From Paenibacillus ottowii (GTDB lineage: Bacteria; Bacillota; Bacilli; Paenibacillales; Paenibacillaceae), in the NCBI RefSeq assembly GCF_006874425.1, contig NZ_VIJZ01000003.1, positions 558,001 through 622,000 on the forward strand: DNA of 64,000 nucleotides, written 5' to 3'. The first letter of the stretch is position 1, and every line of letters begins with the position of its first letter. Below are positions 9,238 to 17,567 of the stretch, in pieces. Made by a program: the position numbers and the translations under genes. Under the pieces are notes generated by a model. That model saw only the letters and a program-made list of their open reading frames with translations. It had not been told where the DNA came from and did no database searches.

Positions 9238-9594
9238 ATGAGGAGAATAGTAGTTCGTGGAAATACGTATTTATGGAATTATAGAACGGTCAGAGATATT
9301 TACTGTAGATCCAAGTTGACTATTATTTCTGAAAATAAAGATATAAAATTTATAGTTCAGTTTACTACTAAAGATACAATTGTCACTGGTAGCCCTTTGA
9401 ATGAGGGATTACGAGTGATGAAAGAGGGTAAACAATATTTTATTAATCTTAACCAACCTAAGTATGTTGCTGAAGTGTTGCAGTATATACTTGGTATGGA
9501 GTTAGATGTGACCGTGAAGAAAGTACATGAGCTAAATGGTAATAGCTTGTTGGTTCGTATGGGGTATCAGGATGCGACAGGGCTTTTGATATGA
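9238..9594 (+). CDS. Small uncharacterised protein, paralogue of the gene at 19834
   Basis: 118 aa, no signal peptide. I do not know its function. It shares a layout with the 126-aa product at 19834-20214: an N-terminal R-I-x-V-x-G-x(4)-W segment, a S-x-x-E-N-K-x-I-K stretch, a L-x-x-P-K-x-(I/V)-A-E-(I/V)-(I/L)-x-Y-(I/L) helix and a terminal MGY. The gene is AT-rich with only a weak ribosome binding site. It is convergent with the sigma/DUF1835 gene, 31 nt away. Confidence 0.65.
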   Translation: MRRIVVRGNTYLWNYRTVRDIYCRSKLTIISENKDIKFIVQFTTKDTIVTGSPLNEGLRVMKEGKQYFINLNQPKYVAEVLQYILGMELDVTVKKVHELNGNSLLVRMGYQDATGLLI

Positions 9595-9625
9595 ACTAAG
9601 CCCAGTCTACATCCAGAACCTGCTG

Positions 9626-11203
9626 TCATTTATAATAAGGTTCCGTATACACCAACTGCTTTCTCTCTGAATCCCAGCGCCATGCCAGATCACCTTGCAG
9701 CCACAAGCCGCCATACCACTCGTCTATTCCCTTCATCTTCGCCCAGTCCTGTGCCCCTGCCGCTATATTTCTCCCTACTTCCGTTATTGCCACAACGCAT
9801 TGGTCAAAGGATGGAGTTGTTTTCTTTTGACGATCAGGAAATGAGTGGGGCCCTTGAATCTCTAACAGTGCATATGGTTGTTGGGACATATTCCTTAAAC
9901 GATACCAAAATTCCAAATCCCCCATGCCTAGACCACTTAGCTGGTTCCCAATCTGCTTAAACAGCCCTTGCGGAGTATTTACTCCTTGCTGAACGAGTTC
10001 TAAGGTTGTCTGTTCTACGATGCCCAGCCCATTCATGGTAGAAGGTAGACGAGATAGGTGCAGTTCAAGTGCCGCATGAGCAAAAGGCAGGGCAGATGTG
10101 TCTTCGTGCAAAATGTCAATATGCCGCACTATATCCGGAGAGGCGTAGGCTTCCCAGATTTTTTTGCCCGTCTCAAGCTCCTGTTGACCGATCTGCTGCC
10201 ACGTGCCTGACAATTTTTCTAATTGCTTCGTTGTAAGCTGTCCCAAGCCCCTAAACGGCTCAATGCCTGGATAGTTGCCGATACACAGCAGGCTCAGTTT
10301 GGTTTCGCCTAGGGTCTGCGTTGAAAACCAGTGCAACAAGTAGCTTAGCATCAGCTGGTCGAACAAATCGTGCTCGAACCATAGCACGACTTCATCATAT
10401 TTATGAAAGTTATGCAAAATCTGCTCCTGGGCCTTGCAATTGGACACGTAGTCTTCCTCTGAGATTCCGAGAACCCTCTCCAAATATTCCACTCTAGCCG
10501 CTCTAGATAAGGGCTCGCTCATTTCAAGGAAAACTGGACCTACTGGATACACTTCTCTCCAGACCAAGATATCTCCGCCAACGTTTCCTTTCTTCAGCTT
10601 GTCACCAACATGGTCTCCGTTGACTACATGTAGCACCGAATCTCCTCCTTCATAGATATCGTTGAACATGGACACAAAGTCGGTGACAAGTAGTGAAGCT
10701 CTCAGCTTATTGCGAGCATCGAACAACCGTTTTTTCAGCACGGATGGAGATAGACTTAAATAGCCTGATATTTCACCGATTGAATACCCTTGAAAATAGT
10801 ACAGCTGAACCGCCAGTTTTAACTTGTCAGATAAACCCTCGACGGATTGATGAAGCTTTTGGTGCCATTCTCTTCTTTCAGCGATAAGCTCCACATCAAA
10901 CTTCTCTACATCCATGACTATAGTTTCGTCCAACGGCATCATCATGGGCTTCTTGCGGCGCAGAAGACGATGACATTGACGTTCAACAATGGTCTTGAAC
11001 CATCCAGGGAACGCCTCTGCTTCCTGTAATTTATGGAGGTTGGAAAAAGCCTCAGCGAACGCCTCCTGAACCGTATCCTCTACCAGACTCCAGTCCCCTA
11101 GCCTCGTATATGCTACTGAAAAAGCCATCCCACTGAAATGCTGCACGATCTGCTCCCATGCATTTTGATCGCCTAGCTGAGCTTCTTCAATCCAATGCTG
11201 CAC
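9626..11203 (-). CDS. Fusion of an ECF-like sigma factor with a DUF1835-type domain
   Basis: About 525 aa. Residues about 1-160 form a sigma-70-like module: region 2 (AWEQIVQHFSGMAFSVAYTR, then DTVQEAFAEAF) and region 4 HTH (LYYFQGYSIGEISGYLSLS). From about residue 190, HVVNGDHVGDKLKK, DILVWREVYPVGPV and EVVLWFEHDLFDQ match DUF1835 proteins, with a further C-terminal part ending near WYGGLWLQGDLAWRWD. The frame is open from TTG 11227, but GTG 11203 has a GGAGG eight bases upstream and is preferred. The sigma part may act as a DNA-binding regulator rather than a true sigma factor. Confidence 0.85.
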   Translation of the reverse strand: MQHWIEEAQLGDQNAWEQIVQHFSGMAFSVAYTRLGDWSLVEDTVQEAFAEAFSNLHKLQEAEAFPGWFKTIVERQCHRLLRRKKPMMMPLDETIVMDVEKFDVELIAERREWHQKLHQSVEGLSDKLKLAVQLYYFQGYSIGEISGYLSLSPSVLKKRLFDARNKLRASLLVTDFVSMFNDIYEGGDSVLHVVNGDHVGDKLKKGNVGGDILVWREVYPVGPVFLEMSEPLSRAARVEYLERVLGISEEDYVSNCKAQEQILHNFHKYDEVVLWFEHDLFDQLMLSYLLHWFSTQTLGETKLSLLCIGNYPGIEPFRGLGQLTTKQLEKLSGTWQQIGQQELETGKKIWEAYASPDIVRHIDILHEDTSALPFAHAALELHLSRLPSTMNGLGIVEQTTLELVQQGVNTPQGLFKQIGNQLSGLGMGDLEFWYRLRNMSQQPYALLEIQGPHSFPDRQKKTTPSFDQCVVAITEVGRNIAAGAQDWAKMKGIDEWYGGLWLQGDLAWRWDSERKQLVYTEPYYK

Positions 11204-11280
11204 CTCTTGCACCTCCTCTGTATGCAAATTCTATATATAAGTGCCGGTATGGCTACAAATGGTTACCTCGTTTCCCAGAA

Positions 11281-12144
11281 TTATAGATACTTCATCATGA
11301 TGCTCGAAACAGTCCGTTGTTGATTCTCCCAATCATAATCGGAGTTATCCAGTATAAAAGATTGAAAAGGAAGTTGTTCAATAATACGCAATTCTAGCTC
11401 TCGCCGATGCTCAAGGAACTGAATATATCCTTCGTACCCGTGCAGCCCCTTATTCTTTCCATAATCCTGTTCCGTATGGTACCAAATCACAAAATCCAGC
11501 CATTCTTGAGACCTCATCGTTTTGACTCGCTCAATCGTCTCACGGATGTTAGGTTGCTTCAAATAAAACAAAATTGGATTTAGGTCCTGAATTTGCTCCG
11601 CTATCTGTAATACATGCTGAACAAATCGATCATTTCCTGCATCGTGTCGAGCGAGTAACGCGCACCCCGGATTCTGTAAAAAACAGCATTCAAGTATAAT
11701 TAGGTTTTCTTTTTTTCGCTGATCTTTAGCAAAAGAACTCCAGCGTTGAACCATCAACTCGCAATATTTTTGTACAGGTATTCCGTCGTAAATTTCATAA
11801 CGCCGGATTTTCTCATACAGACTAAAGGGAATTGCATTTTGAGCTGATTGCTGCGCAAGTGCATATGCGATTAATGAGTCATTCCCGTTCAAATATACAA
11901 ACGGGTTAATGTAATGAAACACATCGGAATAGCTAGACCGGAGTCTATCAAGTTCTTCGTTCGGCACACATGCAACCGATTCATAATCAGCAGGGTGTTG
12001 TAAGTTCCCTTCTAAAAATAATTCCGATTCTATTTGATGTGTGTTTAACATGTCATGTATGTATCTAGATAATGTGGATTTGCCAGAGCCAGGTATCCCT
12101 TCAACGATAACCAATTTCGGTTTCGTAGACGGTAAATTTGCCAT
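11281..12144 (-). CDS. P-loop nucleotide kinase-like ATPase
   Basis: 287 aa. Walker A GIPGSGKSTLSRYIHDML near the N-terminus (VIVEGIPGSGKST) gives a P-loop of the kinase type (thymidylate kinase/zeta-toxin-like). LIILECCFLQNP is a plausible Walker B-like strand. No membrane segment. Substrate unknown; phosphorylation of a small molecule or antibiotic is possible but not shown. It follows the ara terminator and lies 77 nt upstream of the sigma/DUF1835 gene on the same strand. Confidence 0.8.
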   Translation of the reverse strand: MANLPSTKPKLVIVEGIPGSGKSTLSRYIHDMLNTHQIESELFLEGNLQHPADYESVACVPNEELDRLRSSYSDVFHYINPFVYLNGNDSLIAYALAQQSAQNAIPFSLYEKIRRYEIYDGIPVQKYCELMVQRWSSFAKDQRKKENLIILECCFLQNPGCALLARHDAGNDRFVQHVLQIAEQIQDLNPILFYLKQPNIRETIERVKTMRSQEWLDFVIWYHTEQDYGKNKGLHGYEGYIQFLEHRRELELRIIEQLPFQSFILDNSDYDWENQQRTVSSIMMKYL

Positions 12145-12186
12145 AGTATCACATCCTTATGAATTAAAAATCCTTTGATAAACAAT

Positions 12187-12225
12187 AAAAAGCATTGGGT
12201 CTTGAGGACTGACCCAATGCTTTTA
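12187..12225 (-). terminator. Terminator of the araBDA operon
   Basis: Inverted repeat AAAAGCATTGGGTC / GACCCAATGCTTTT with a nine-base loop and a T-run on the minus strand, directly after araA. Confidence 0.85.
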
Positions 12226-12239
12226 TCGATGAACTATAA

Positions 12240-13664
12240 TTATTTAATAATTACGTATTCCAGGTTAACCAGTTTTGCATAGGTAACAATTTGGTCTGTG
12301 GTTAGATTCAAGGAAACCACGGTATGGTGACCGCCGCCGTTCTCAATCCATGCCTTAACTCCGTCTTGGAAGTTGGGCTTCACGTTCCATAGTACACGGG
12401 CCACCGGAAGTTTGGGAGCAGGAACTGTAGGTTCAAATGCAGTAACCTCATTGATCAGCAGCTTATAATGGGTGCCAAAGTCAGCCATGGAAACAACTAC
12501 GCCGTCCCCTGCCTTACCGTCAAACACCAGACGGGCTGGATCTTCACGATCGCCGATACCTAACGGAGAAACAATGATTTTAGGCTTGTTGCTTGCCAAC
12601 GTTGGGTCAACTTCAAGCATATGGGATTGAAGGATCGATTCCTGACCCGCTGTTAATTCATAGGTGTAGTCTTCCATAAAGCCAGTGGATTGGTTATGGC
12701 TCATGACTTTAAGCAGACGATCGAGCGCTGCAGTCTTCCAGTCTCCTTCACCCGCGAAGCCATACCCTTGTGCCATCAAACGTTGAACGGCAAGACCAGG
12801 AAGCTGTTTCATACCATAAAGGTCTTCAAAGTTCGTAGTGAAGGCAGTGTATCCACCATGATCCAGGAATCGCTTAATAGCAATTTCATAGCTTGCTTGC
12901 ACTTTTACGCTGGATTCCCAAGCTTCCTTGCTGTAAGTACCATAATCAAATTCATAGAGTTTGGCGTATTCCGCGAACAAAGCATCAATTTCTTCTTCCT
13001 TCACAGCATTGACGTACTGAACAAGGTCGCCAATTCCAAAGTAGTCAACAGTCCATCCAAATTGGATTTGGGCTTCAACCTTATCGCCTTCCGTAACACC
13101 AACGTTACGCATGTTGTCGCCGAAACGGGCAACTTTGATATTGAAGCTTTCGTTATAAGCAACCGCTACATCCATCCACTCTGCGATTTGCTTTTGCACT
13201 TCTGCGCGTTCCCAGTAACCTACAACCACTTTATTCTGTTTCTTCAGACGAGCATTGATAAATCCATATTCACGGTCACCATGAGCTGCCTGATTGAGGT
13301 TCATGAAGTCCATATCAATCGTAGCCCAAGGAATGCTTTCATTGTACTGTGTAGCCAAATGAAGCAGCGGCTTTTGCAGCAATTTAGTACCACGAATCCA
13401 CATTTTTGCAGGTGAGAAGGTATGCATCCACGTGATGACACCAGCAACCTCGTCGCGATAGTTGACTTCTTTCATAAGGCTGGTAATTTTGTCTGCACTA
13501 ACTGCCAGATCCTGCAATACGAGCGGATAAGGCAGAACGCCGCTCTTATTTAGGGCATCGGTCATTTCTTGTGCGTGTGCTTTGACTTCTGCTAATGCTT
13601 CTTCTCCATACAGATGTTGTGAACCTACGACAAACCAGAACTGTTTTGTACCTACTGTTGACAT
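12240..13664 (-). CDS. araA: L-arabinose isomerase
   Basis: 474 aa, close to the family norm. It starts [16 protein letters not shown], ends with the conserved [13 protein letters not shown] region, and contains [15 protein letters not shown]. It converts L-arabinose to L-ribulose, with a divalent metal held by conserved Glu and His. The frame extends to an ATG at 13673, but the GAGG directly abuts it; ATG 13664 has proper spacing from AGAGG. It is the last gene of araB-araD-araA. No arabinose transporter or secreted arabinanase lies nearby. Confidence 0.97.
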   Translation of the reverse strand: MSTVGTKQFWFVVGSQHLYGEEALAEVKAHAQEMTDALNKSGVLPYPLVLQDLAVSADKITSLMKEVNYRDEVAGVITWMHTFSPAKMWIRGTKLLQKPLLHLATQYNESIPWATIDMDFMNLNQAAHGDREYGFINARLKKQNKVVVGYWERAEVQKQIAEWMDVAVAYNESFNIKVARFGDNMRNVGVTEGDKVEAQIQFGWTVDYFGIGDLVQYVNAVKEEEIDALFAEYAKLYEFDYGTYSKEAWESSVKVQASYEIAIKRFLDHGGYTAFTTNFEDLYGMKQLPGLAVQRLMAQGYGFAGEGDWKTAALDRLLKVMSHNQSTGFMEDYTYELTAGQESILQSHMLEVDPTLASNKPKIIVSPLGIGDREDPARLVFDGKAGDGVVVSMADFGTHYKLLINEVTAFEPTVPAPKLPVARVLWNVKPNFQDGVKAWIENGGGHHTVVSLNLTTDQIVTYAKLVNLEYVIIK

Positions 13665-13706
13665 AACATTCATCCTCTTTTCTTCATTTAATTAGTTTAG
13701 TTGGTC

Positions 13707-14402
13707 TTATTTTTGGCCGTAGTAAGCGTCTTTCCCATGTTTGCGTAAATAGTGTTTATCCAGAATGCGCTGCGGCAATTCTTCGGCAAAATGATTTAAT
13801 TCCCGTGCGAATAAATTCATTTTTGAAACTTCTTCCAACACAACGCTATTCATAACTGCGGATTTCGCATCCTTGCCCCAGGTGAAAGGAGCATGACCCT
13901 TAAGCAGGACACCCGGCACTGCTAAAATATCCAGTCCGCGCTGCTCAAAGGTTTCGATGATGACACGGCCCGTTTCGGCTTCGTAACCACGATTAATCTC
14001 CTCTTGTGTCAGGAAACGAGCGCAGGGAACAGAGCCATAGAAGGTGTCTGCATGAGTAGTTCCCATTACAGGTACATCCAGGCCTGCTTGAGCCCAGACG
14101 GTTGCCCAAGTCGAATGCGTGTGCACGATACCGCCGATCTCTGCGTAGTGCTTGTAAAGCACGGCATGAGTCGGTGTATCCGATGAAGGTCTCATCTCTC
14201 CTTCAACAACATTGCCATCAAAATCAACAACTACCATATCGCTAGGTTTCATCGTGTCATAGCTAACCCCGCTCGGTTTAATAACGAATAAGCTGCGTTC
14301 ACGATCAACCGCGCTGACGTTACCCCAGGTGTATTTCACGAGTCCATGTTTAGGCAAATCCAGATTGGCTTGAAATACTTCTTCTTTCAGCTGCTCTAAC
14401 AC
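13707..14402 (-). CDS. araD: L-ribulose-5-phosphate 4-epimerase
   Basis: 231 aa, class II aldolase/epimerase fold. KYTWGNVSAVDR, IKPSGVSYD, HTHSTWATVWAQ (zinc-binding His-x-His) and LLKGHAPFTWG are conserved in AraD. It converts L-ribulose-5-phosphate to D-xylulose-5-phosphate. GTG start at 14402, seven bases after a GGAGG inside the end of araB, so it is translationally coupled to araB. It precedes araA by about 40 nt. Confidence 0.97.
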   Translation of the reverse strand: MLEQLKEEVFQANLDLPKHGLVKYTWGNVSAVDRERSLFVIKPSGVSYDTMKPSDMVVVDFDGNVVEGEMRPSSDTPTHAVLYKHYAEIGGIVHTHSTWATVWAQAGLDVPVMGTTHADTFYGSVPCARFLTQEEINRGYEAETGRVIIETFEQRGLDILAVPGVLLKGHAPFTWGKDAKSAVMNSVVLEEVSKMNLFARELNHFAEELPQRILDKHYLRKHGKDAYYGQK

Positions 14403-14403
14403 G

Positions 14404-16017
14404 TCAATTCCTCCAGTTTTCCACTAGATTATCTACAGCAGCCTGCTCAATCGCCAGGCCTTGTGTGTAGCGTTCTAAGAATGTTTCGAATCCCTTAACA
14501 TCGGAACCGTCAGGATGAATTTCTTGTCCCTCAACATCTCTGAATACTTTTTGGTCGAGGAAGTCTTCCAGACTTTCTTGTTGATCCTTGTTCATCATGT
14601 AAGAAGCCAGAATAGCCATCCCCCACGCTCCGCCTTCTCCGGCTGTTGCCATCACAGATACCGGAACATCCATGGCTGCCGCAACAATTTTTTGTCCGAC
14701 GATAGGGGTTTTAAATAAACCACCGTGAGCCAGAATACTGTCAATTGCGACATTTTCCTTCTTCGTCAAAATATCCATCCCGATTTTCAAAGCAGCAAAT
14801 GCTGTGAACAGATGAGTGCGCATAAAATTGGCCAAATTGAAACGGCTTTCAGGAGAGCGAACAAACAATGGCCGACCTTTCTCTATGCCGGTGATATTCT
14901 CTCCTGACAAATAGCCGTAGCTAAGTAAGCCGCCGCCATCTGGATCTGCCTCCAAAGCCTTGTTCAGCAAGACACTGAATAATTGGTTCGGATCTGCCTT
15001 TTGCCCCATGGCCTCATAGAATTCACGGAACAAGCCCAGCCAAGCATTGAGATCACTTGAGCAGTTATTGGCATGAACCATTCCGACCGGATTCCCGTTC
15101 GGTGTAGTCACCAGATCAATTTCCGGATATACCGCCGAAAGATCCTTCTCTAATACAATCATGGCAAAAACTGAGGTTCCCACAGAGACGTTGCCAGTAC
15201 GTTTTCTCACACTATTCGTAGCGACCATCCCTGTTCCCGCATCACCTTCTGGAGGGCAAAGTGGAATGCCAGGTTGTAAATCCCCTGATTTATCTAAGAT
15301 TTTGGCTCCAGTAGCGGTTAGTACACCTGCCTGCTCGCCAGAGATATAAACTTTAGGAATAATGTCTTGTAACTTCCAATCGTAGCCTTTGGCTGCAATG
15401 AGTTCATCAAACTGCCTAACCATCGACTCGTTATAATCATGCGTAGTCTCGTCAATTGGGAAGATACCGGAAGCATCTCCAATACCAATCGCCTTATCGC
15501 CAGTCAGCAGCCAGTGAATATATCCAGCCAACGTCGTCATAAAATCAATATGAGGAACATGCTGCTCTTCGTTCAATATCGCTTGATACAGATGAGCAAT
15601 ACTCCATCGCTCAGGAATGTTGAATTGGAATTTATCAGTTAAAGCTTTTGCTGCAGCACCGGTTGTCGCATTCCGCCAAGTCCGGAACGGAACAAGCAAC
15701 TCACCTTTGCTGTCAAAAGCCATATAGCCGTGCATCATTGCAGAGAATCCTATAGAACCAACCGTATGAAGGGTGACTCCATATTTTTGCTCAACCTCTT
15801 GCTTCATTTCACGATAAGCCTCTTGCAGACCCGTAATAATACTCTCTAAGTTGTACGTCCAATAGCCATCTACCAAGAGGTTTTCCCACTCATAGCTTCC
15901 AGATGCGATTGTTTCAAAACGATGATCAATCAGCACTGCCTTGATACGTGTGGATCCAAATTCGATACCAAGTGAGGTTTTTCCCTTAGTAATCGCTTGT
16001 TTAATGTCTTGATCCAT
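14404..16017 (-). CDS. araB: Ribulokinase, FGGY family
   Basis: 537 aa from ATG 16017. The FGGY carbohydrate kinase fold is shown by [16 protein letters not shown] (phosphate 1), [13 protein letters not shown] and [14 protein letters not shown]. In the operon it phosphorylates L-ribulose to L-ribulose-5-phosphate. A GTG two codons upstream (16023) is also well placed to GGAG, so the start is uncertain by two residues. It is first gene after the ara promoter at 16096-16124. Confidence 0.95.
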   Translation of the reverse strand: MDQDIKQAITKGKTSLGIEFGSTRIKAVLIDHRFETIASGSYEWENLLVDGYWTYNLESIITGLQEAYREMKQEVEQKYGVTLHTVGSIGFSAMMHGYMAFDSKGELLVPFRTWRNATTGAAAKALTDKFQFNIPERWSIAHLYQAILNEEQHVPHIDFMTTLAGYIHWLLTGDKAIGIGDASGIFPIDETTHDYNESMVRQFDELIAAKGYDWKLQDIIPKVYISGEQAGVLTATGAKILDKSGDLQPGIPLCPPEGDAGTGMVATNSVRKRTGNVSVGTSVFAMIVLEKDLSAVYPEIDLVTTPNGNPVGMVHANNCSSDLNAWLGLFREFYEAMGQKADPNQLFSVLLNKALEADPDGGGLLSYGYLSGENITGIEKGRPLFVRSPESRFNLANFMRTHLFTAFAALKIGMDILTKKENVAIDSILAHGGLFKTPIVGQKIVAAAMDVPVSVMATAGEGGAWGMAILASYMMNKDQQESLEDFLDQKVFRDVEGQEIHPDGSDVKGFETFLERYTQGLAIEQAAVDNLVENWRN

Positions 16018-16060
16018 GCTCACGTTACTCCTCTCTCTGAACAACTGTTATAACCGCAAT

Positions 16061-16080
16061 AATGAAAGAATGCGCTTTCT
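16061..16080. promoter_or_regulatory. Weak cre-like element in the araB leader
   Basis: GAAAG-N6-CTTTC, with AGAAAGCGCATTCT on the minus strand. It matches only part of the CcpA catabolite-response consensus. Catabolite control of ara genes is common in Bacillus, so it is noted, but the match is weak. Confidence 0.25.
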
Positions 16081-16095
16081 TTTATTTACAGCCTT

Positions 16096-16124
16096 AGTAT
16101 ATTTTTTGTGCGTACATTTGTCAA
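16096..16124 (-). promoter_or_regulatory. araBDA promoter
   Basis: Minus-strand TTGACA (16119-16124) and TATACT (16096-16101) with exactly 17 nt between them: a near-perfect sigma-A promoter about 80 nt before araB. An AraR-like box lies in the spacer. Confidence 0.85.
16104..16119. promoter_or_regulatory. AraR operator-like box 1
   Basis: TTTTGTGCGTACATTT matches 12 of 16 bases of the Bacillus AraR consensus ATTTGTACGTACAAAT. It lies between -35 and -10 of the araB promoter. Confidence 0.65.
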
Positions 16125-16135
16125 CACAGAAACAT

Positions 16136-16151
16136 ATTTATACTTACAAAT
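16136..16151. promoter_or_regulatory. AraR operator-like box 2
   Basis: ATTTATACTTACAAAT, 14 of 16 matches to the AraR consensus, centred 32 bp from box 1 (about three helical turns), upstream of the araB -35. Confidence 0.75.
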
Positions 16152-16190
16152 AATTAAAGAAGCCGAGTATTTCTCTATTTTCTTTTTAGT

Positions 16191-16206
16191 ATTTATACAT
16201 ACAGGA
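16191..16206. promoter_or_regulatory. AraR operator-like box 3
   Basis: ATTTATACATACAGGA, 11 of 16 matches, over the expected -35 region of the araR promoter. Confidence 0.45.
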
Positions 16207-16214
16207 CAATAGAT

Positions 16215-16220
16215 TATAAT
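16215..16220 (+). promoter_or_regulatory. araR -10 box
   Basis: TATAAT about 85 nt before the araR start, lying between AraR boxes 3 and 4. The -35 is weak (TTTATA). Confidence 0.5.
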
Positions 16221-16240
16221 AAGCTCATATTTATGCTAAA

Positions 16241-16256
16241 ATATGTACATACAAAT
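16241..16256. promoter_or_regulatory. AraR operator-like box 4
   Basis: ATATGTACATACAAAT, 14 of 16 matches, just downstream of the likely araR transcription start; consistent with autorepression. Confidence 0.75.
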
Positions 16257-16306
16257 ATTGTGGATTCGTTAATTAGTATTAGAACAACTTGGAAAGAAGG
16301 ATTAAA

Positions 16307-17395
16307 GTGAAACCAAAGTATCAGGTCATCCTTGAGGATATAAAAAGCAACATTCTTTCAGGGGCATACAGCGTAGGAGAACAAATTCCAACGGAATTCG
16401 CTTTGCAGGATAAGTATAAAGTTAGTCGCCAGACGGTTCGAAAGGCTATTCTGGAACTATCGAACGAGGGTTTTTTAAGAAGTGAAAAAGGATCTGGCAC
16501 CTATGTCAGCAACCAATTTCGATCAAAAACCGGTGGCAATTCCAGTAATAAAACCATCGGAGTCATCACGACCTACATCTCTGACTACATCTTCCCCTCG
16601 ATTATTCGCGGGATTGAGGCCAGATTAAATGAAGATAATTATTCATTACTATTAGCGAGTACCAATAATGATGTCGCACAGGAAAAGAAAGCCTTGGAGA
16701 TGATGCTGTCCTTTGGTGTCGATGGTTTGATCATCGAGCCTACAAAAAGCAATCTATATAATCCCAATATCGCTTACTACCTGACATTCAAGGAACAGGA
16801 TGTTCCATTCATTATGATTAATGCTTATTACGAAGAGTTGGAAGTTCCTTACTTCTGCCTCGATGACGTACAATCCAGCTATCTGGCAACCAAAGAATTG
16901 ATCGCTAATGGACACACACAGATTGGCATTATTGCCAAAATGGACGATTTACAAGGAAAGTATCGGATGAAAGGCTATATCAAAGCACTCGGAGAAGCCA
17001 AATTACGTTTTCACCCAGAACAAGTGCTGTCATTCTATACGGAGACAAAGCAGGACCTGTCCACCAACTTGAAGAAATTCCTGACCGAACAAAGAGACGA
17101 GTTAACGGCAATTGTCTGCTATAACGACGAGGTCGGATTAGAAGTTGTACATGTATGCAGGCAGCTTGGTATATCGGTTCCCGAAGATTTGTCTATTATT
17201 GGCCAAGACAATTCCTATATATCCAAAAATGCGAACATCAAACTCACGACATTGACACATCCACAGGAGCAAATGGGCCGTGATGCCGCCGATTGGGTTA
17301 TTAAGAAACTGCAAGGGAAGAAGGATCTGAGCAACCAAACCTATTATCAGCCCGTGTTAATTGAGGGAGAGACAGTAAAGAAGAAACTGAATTGA
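16307..17395 (+). CDS. araR: Arabinose operon repressor, GntR-HTH/LacI-type sensor
   Basis: 362 aa. N-terminal GntR winged helix: IPTEFALQDKYKVSRQTVRKAILELSNEGFL. From about residue 80 comes a periplasmic-binding-protein-like effector domain (TIGVITTYISDYIFPSIIRG, then YNDEVGLEV). This two-part layout and the position opposite araBDA identify AraR, an arabinose-released repressor. GTG 16307 has GAAGG six bases upstream and is preferred over TTG 16289. Four AraR-like boxes lie in the divergent promoter region. Confidence 0.95.
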   Translation: MKPKYQVILEDIKSNILSGAYSVGEQIPTEFALQDKYKVSRQTVRKAILELSNEGFLRSEKGSGTYVSNQFRSKTGGNSSNKTIGVITTYISDYIFPSIIRGIEARLNEDNYSLLLASTNNDVAQEKKALEMMLSFGVDGLIIEPTKSNLYNPNIAYYLTFKEQDVPFIMINAYYEELEVPYFCLDDVQSSYLATKELIANGHTQIGIIAKMDDLQGKYRMKGYIKALGEAKLRFHPEQVLSFYTETKQDLSTNLKKFLTEQRDELTAIVCYNDEVGLEVVHVCRQLGISVPEDLSIIGQDNSYISKNANIKLTTLTHPQEQMGRDAADWVIKKLQGKKDLSNQTYYQPVLIEGETVKKKLN

Positions 17396-17420
17396 AGGGG
17401 TTCATAGCCCCTTTAAACCT
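17394..17420 (+). terminator. Terminator after araR
   Basis: AAGGGG-TTCATAG-CCCCTT followed by TAAA, directly at the araR stop codon. Confidence 0.55.
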
Positions 17421-17567
17421 ACCTAGTGCCTAATTATCATATGACACTTTGAAGTAGTTTGGTATGGTGGGTGACGAAATGTAACTTGTTGGTATGACAA
17501 GTCTTTTGCCATACTCGGTTTTGCCGGATGCTATAAGGCAAAAATACATTTCAAGGAGAAATCATTC

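Noticed and set aside
17484..17545. Two hairpins ahead of the SLH serine hydrolase as a riboswitch
   Set aside because: Both stems are short with no known aptamer core; too weak to call.
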